DNA of 7,151 bases, from NCBI GenBank assembly GCA_030831885.1, contig JAURKF010000159.1, positions 1 to 7,151 of the forward strand. Reading direction: 5' to 3'. The notes under the pieces are model-generated. The model saw only the letters and a program-made list of their open reading frames with translations. It searched no databases and was not told where the DNA came from. This DNA comes from Flavobacteriales bacterium (GTDB taxonomy: Bacteria > Bacteroidota > Bacteroidia > Flavobacteriales > UA16). Position numbers and translations under genes: made by a program. This document shows, one piece after another, positions 4,581-7,151 of the stretch (position 1 is the first letter of the stretch; each line of letters begins with the position of its first letter).

Positions 4581-6884
4581 TCAACTGCCATCGCCTGCCC
4601 TCATCGACGCCGCCACCGCTTTAATCATTCCCCAACTGTATTGATTGCCCAAGGCCTCATGAACGGGTTTTAACCCCGCTGTTCCATATTCAACAATGGA
4701 TGCTTCGATGATGCCCGCATCTTCGCTATTTACATACGAGCTCAGTTCAAGTCTCCCCATGCCTATTGCTTTCACTAAATGACCTTCAATAGTTGAAAGT
4801 GCCAGCGAGCGCTCTGCTCCGATTTGCTCGGGCGTTTTTCCGGCAAGAAACAATTCAAGTGTATGAGCGAGCGTATCTTTCTTCACCGATTTCAGCTTTT
4901 TTGAGCTCTCTGTCTTAGGTGTTTTGCGGCCCCTTTTCTTTCCGGCGTATTGCGGCGAATCATCTGCAGCCGACTGCCTCTGCAAGGAAGCTTCTACCCG
5001 CGCATTCTCCAGCCAGCTCTTGCGAAGCGCATCGCGCTGCTTATCAACAGCCGATACATCGATAAACGTTTCCCGATTTAGCAAATCTTGTATAATAATC
5101 GCCGACTTGGCAATATCCTCATACTTCTTCATCAGAAGTTGATCTACTTCACCCAATGTATTCAAATACGTCCTTACTCCACTTCGCCATTGCACGTGTT
5201 GCATATGAAGAAGCAAGGACGAAAGCTGCTGACTGAGCATTTCCATATAATAAGCGCTTCCCTTGGAGATACGTTCCGCTAGCGAATCTCGATTGTCTTG
5301 TTGCAGCAGGTAATTCAGTTGTTGCACAAACTTGCCGGTATTCGCTTCCTCCTTGCGCAGGGTTTCTCGAATTACTTGCAGTATAGGCTTCATGGAAGCG
5401 TCCTCAAATTCCGACGTGTTATCGCCTTCCTTCAGGATGTGTTCAAGCTCACGCAAAAGAGGATCAAACAAAAACGTCGAAGCAATCAGCTCGTGGATAT
5501 AGTAAACCCTTCTTTCATGAAGCATCTGCTGGAGCTGCTCCATCGCGTGTTTCGTTTTAGAAAAATTGATCACTACGGCATCGTTACTGATTACGGCCGG
5601 ATCGATGCGCGTTCGTAAAATCAAACCATTTAGCGAACGAAGGCGCGACAGCGCTACGTAAACCTGGCCGGGAGCAAACGCCTGCCCAACATCGATAATA
5701 GCTCTATCGAAAGTAAGACCTTGACTTTTATGAACCGTCACCGCCCACGCTAGTTTGATGGGAAACTGACTGAACGTGCCAACAACTTCCTCATCGAGAT
5801 CGCGGGTAGCCGCGCTTACCGAGTACTTTTTATTTTCCCATTCTTCGCGTGGTACTTCCAACACCAGTCCACTGTCAAGCACTCGCACCTTAATGGACTT
5901 TTCATCCAAATCGTGCACCGTTGCCAACATGCCATTGAAGAAACGTCCACCATTACTGTCGTTGCGCACGAACATTATCTGAGCGCCTTCCTTCAGCTCA
6001 AGTTTGAGCGGGAGCGGATACATCGATTCAGGAAAATCGCCATCGATGGCAGCTTCAAACACATGTGATTTTCCCTGCAAATTCCGCAATCGCGCCGAGT
6101 TCATGTCATCCGCTTTGTAGTTATGCGTAGTAAGTGTAATGATGCCTTCTTCTTGTGGAGTTTGCGGTTCGTAGTAAGTATTAAGCAGCGATATATCCTC
6201 GGCTGTTGTTTTGTTTTCCCGGAGGTTGTTCAGCAAATCAATAAAACGTTGATCCGATTGTCGGAATATCTTATCGAGTTCTATATATACGAACCCTTCC
6301 GACTGTAGAGCAAGCGCTTCGAAGAAATGGGCGCTGTGGTAATAGCGTTTTAGCAAGCCCCATTCGTGATCTTTGACAATGGGGGGCAATTGAAACAAAT
6401 CACCAATCAAAAGCACTTGAACGCCACCAAACGCGCGCGCAAAATTGCCGCGCACAGTCCTCATGCGATAGTCTATGGCATCGAGCACATCCGATCGCAA
6501 CATACTTACCTCGTCGATGATGAGCAGGTCGAGACTGCGCAGCACTTGCTTTTTTGCCGCGCTAATGGGGTGTTTGCGCGAAAGAGTGAACTGGGTATAG
6601 ATGTTAGCATCCGAAGAGAAATGGCCCGATGGGGTTCGATCCGGCAAGAAGGTGCCTAGAGGCAATTGAAACATGGAATGAATGGTCACACCACCCGCAT
6701 TGAGTGCAGCGATGCCCGTAGGTGCAACAATAGCGAAGCGCTTGTGCGTGCGTTCACCCAGGCTGCGCAGGAAGGTTGTCTTTCCCGTACCTGCTTTGCC
6801 GGTCAGAAAGATGTGGCTAGCCGTGCTATTCACAAACGCCGCAGCCGTTTCGACCATATCGGTTGTAATCATCGTTGATTCCAT
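4581..6884 (-). CDS. PIF1-like superfamily 1 helicase with C-terminal HTH_40-type domain
   Basis: A 767-residue ATP-dependent DNA helicase (5'-3' polarity expected for the PIF1/RecD2 group), probably in genome maintenance. Motifs, numbered from the Met at 6884: Walker A GKAGTGKT (29-36, Lys35), motif Ia APTGIAALNAGGVTIHSMF (54-72), Walker B LLIIDEVSML (120-129, Asp124 Glu125), motif III LIGDLFQLPPI (159-169, Gln165), IFRQ (207-210, Arg209), motif V AVTVHKSQGLTFDRA (381-395) and motif VI VYVALSRLRS (408-417, Arg414). About 450-645 is helical and unassigned. A basic linker at 648-669 (KKRGRK, SKKLKSVKK) precedes a domain at about 670-765 (LELFLAGKTPEQIGAERSLA, then STIEGHLVKAI) like HTH_40 of RecQ-type helicases. 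The frame stays open to an ATG at 6977, but those 31 residues look unlike relatives, which begin near METAAAFVN-type sequence; 6884 or 6872 is preferred. Convergent with the exporter, divergent from the tRNA. Confidence 0.92.
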   Translation of the reverse strand: MESTMITTDMVETAAAFVNSTASHIFLTGKAGTGKTTFLRSLGERTHKRFAIVAPTGIAALNAGGVTIHSMFQLPLGTFLPDRTPSGHFSSDANIYTQFTLSRKHPISAAKKQVLRSLDLLIIDEVSMLRSDVLDAIDYRMRTVRGNFARAFGGVQVLLIGDLFQLPPIVKDHEWGLLKRYYHSAHFFEALALQSEGFVYIELDKIFRQSDQRFIDLLNNLRENKTTAEDISLLNTYYEPQTPQEEGIITLTTHNYKADDMNSARLRNLQGKSHVFEAAIDGDFPESMYPLPLKLELKEGAQIMFVRNDSNGGRFFNGMLATVHDLDEKSIKVRVLDSGLVLEVPREEWENKKYSVSAATRDLDEEVVGTFSQFPIKLAWAVTVHKSQGLTFDRAIIDVGQAFAPGQVYVALSRLRSLNGLILRTRIDPAVISNDAVVINFSKTKHAMEQLQQMLHERRVYYIHELIASTFLFDPLLRELEHILKEGDNTSEFEDASMKPILQVIRETLRKEEANTGKFVQQLNYLLQQDNRDSLAERISKGSAYYMEMLSQQLSSLLLHMQHVQWRSGVRTYLNTLGEVDQLLMKKYEDIAKSAIIIQDLLNRETFIDVSAVDKQRDALRKSWLENARVEASLQRQSAADDSPQYAGKKRGRKTPKTESSKKLKSVKKDTLAHTLELFLAGKTPEQIGAERSLALSTIEGHLVKAIGMGRLELSSYVNSEDAGIIEASIVEYGTAGLKPVHEALGNQYSWGMIKAVAASMRAGDGS

Positions 6885-6919
6885 GTCGCAAAGAAAGGTA
6901 CGACACTTCAAAAGGCGCA

Positions 6920-6934
6920 GGAATAAACTATTCC
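6920..6934. repeat. Short perfect dyad upstream of the helicase start
   Basis: GGAATA (6920-6925) and TATTCC (6929-6934) are inverted arms around AAC, 36 bases before the helicase ATG at 6884. A second, looser dyad CGG-TTATG-CCG (6934-6944) adjoins it. These could form a hairpin in the helicase leader or bind a dimeric regulator. Arms are short enough to arise by chance. Confidence 0.35.
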
Positions 6935-6988
6935 GGTTATGCCGAAATATTCCCAAGACATAAACAATGTGAGGCATTCTCGAAAGGG

Positions 6989-7003
6989 CCTTTGCTACAA
7001 AGG
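6989..7003. repeat. Perfect dyad in the helicase/tRNA divergent gap
   Basis: CCTTTG (6989-6994) and CAAAGG (6998-7003) are inverted arms around CTA. The site is 105 bases before the helicase start and five bases from the stronger palindrome at 7009-7025. It might be a regulator site or an RNA hairpin; function unknown. Confidence 0.4.
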
Positions 7004-7008
7004 AGTTA

Positions 7009-7025
7009 TTTCACACCGTGTGAAA
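7009..7025. promoter_or_regulatory. Operator-like 17-base palindrome
   Basis: TTTCACAC (7009-7016), one central C, then GTGTGAAA (7018-7025): eight perfect inverted pairs with a one-base centre. This is the geometry of a site for a dimeric DNA-binding protein. It sits between the divergent helicase and tRNA-Ser genes, 125 bases from the helicase start and 43 bases upstream of the candidate tRNA promoter. No regulator gene is in view, and I do not recognise the site as that of a known factor. Confidence 0.5.
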
Positions 7026-7067
7026 ATCAGCTCCGAACCAAACAAATTCGCCCATGTCCAAAAAAAA

Positions 7068-7100
7068 TTTGTATCGACCCTTGTCACCGCAGTATTTTCG
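7068..7100 (+). promoter_or_regulatory. Candidate tRNA promoter of Bacteroidota type
   Basis: TTTG at 7068-7071 and TATTTTCG at 7093-7100 (one mismatch from TAnnTTTG) are separated by 21 bases, matching the known -33/-7 arrangement of Bacteroidota. The -7 element ends four bases before the mature 5' end of the tRNA at 7105, so transcription would begin at or very near the first tRNA base. Confidence 0.55.
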
Positions 7101-7104
7101 CCGC

Positions 7105-7151
7105 GGAGAGATGGCAGAGTGGTCGATTGCGGCAGTCTTGAAAACTGTTGA
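7105..7151 (+). tRNA. tRNA-Ser (anticodon TGA), 3' part beyond the window
   Basis: The sequence folds as the 5' part of a serine tRNA, which decodes UCA and related serine codons. Acceptor strand GGAGAGA (7105-7111), linker TG, D-stem GCA (7114-7116) pairing with TGC (7128-7130) around a loop that contains AGTGGTCGAT, and anticodon stem GCAGT (7132-7136) pairing with ACTGT (7144-7148), with one G-T pair. The seven-base loop CTTGAAA (7137-7143) places TGA at 7139-7141. The window ends where the long variable arm typical of tRNA-Ser should begin, so that arm, the T arm and the acceptor partner cannot be checked. Confidence 0.93.

Noticed and set aside
6882..6906. Hairpin TGTCG/CGACA around the helicase start
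   Set aside because: Only five pairs with a 12-base loop; too weak to claim as a translation control element.
6885..6977. Longer start for the helicase at 6977
   Set aside because: The added 31 residues look like translated leader DNA, and relatives begin shortly before the Walker A motif as with 6884 or 6872.
6875..7151. Plus-strand open frames running through the helicase leader and tRNA
   Set aside because: They run through the tRNA gene and dyad-rich noncoding DNA, and their translations show no recognisable protein pattern.
7105..7151. Integrated element using the tRNA-Ser as attachment site
   Set aside because: The tRNA 3' end is outside the window and no integrase or matching direct repeat is seen.

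Overview
The window looks like a chromosomal segment of a member of the Bacteroidota. The protein families support this: a BatA-like membrane protein with a short C-terminal anchor, a NatA/NatB-type ABC exporter, and a PIF1-like helicase ending in an HTH_40-type domain. Start codons lack Shine-Dalgarno sequences, and two candidate promoters fit the TTG / TAnnTTTG pattern of that phylum. Base composition is moderate. Genus cannot be assigned from the sequence alone.

Layout. (1) Bases 2-874, plus strand: the C-terminal part of a large BatA-like membrane protein whose beginning lies outside the window. (2) 960-2096, plus: a complete PLP-dependent sugar aminotransferase of the DegT/DnrJ/EryC1/StrS family, closest by eye to WbpE-type enzymes, with a candidate promoter just upstream. 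(3) 2164-3093 and 3086-4441, plus: an ATPase and permease that overlap by 8 bases and form one ABC-2 type exporter. (4) 4581-6884, minus: a PIF1-like superfamily 1 helicase, convergent with the exporter. (5) 7105 to the window end, plus: the 5' part of a tRNA-Ser(UGA), divergent from the helicase.

The noncoding DNA is the unusual part. A 7-base repeat (consensus near GGGGTGA/GGGGTAA) occurs at the 3' end of the aminotransferase gene, in inverted orientation directly before the ABC ATPase start codon, and again directly after the permease stop codon. The last copy is a good G-quadruplex candidate. The 139-base gap between permease and helicase holds three elements in a row: the heptad array, a stem-loop with a tandem G-A internal loop, and a near-perfect palindrome. 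The 220-base gap between helicase and tRNA holds three short perfect dyads and a candidate tRNA promoter.

The ABC pair clearly works together. The aminotransferase is probably involved in making an aminosugar for surface polysaccharide. The BatA-like protein, helicase and tRNA are probably independent housekeeping neighbours. No defence system, CRISPR array, insertion sequence or biosynthetic cluster was found. The repeat-rich gaps are the best candidates for something undescribed.
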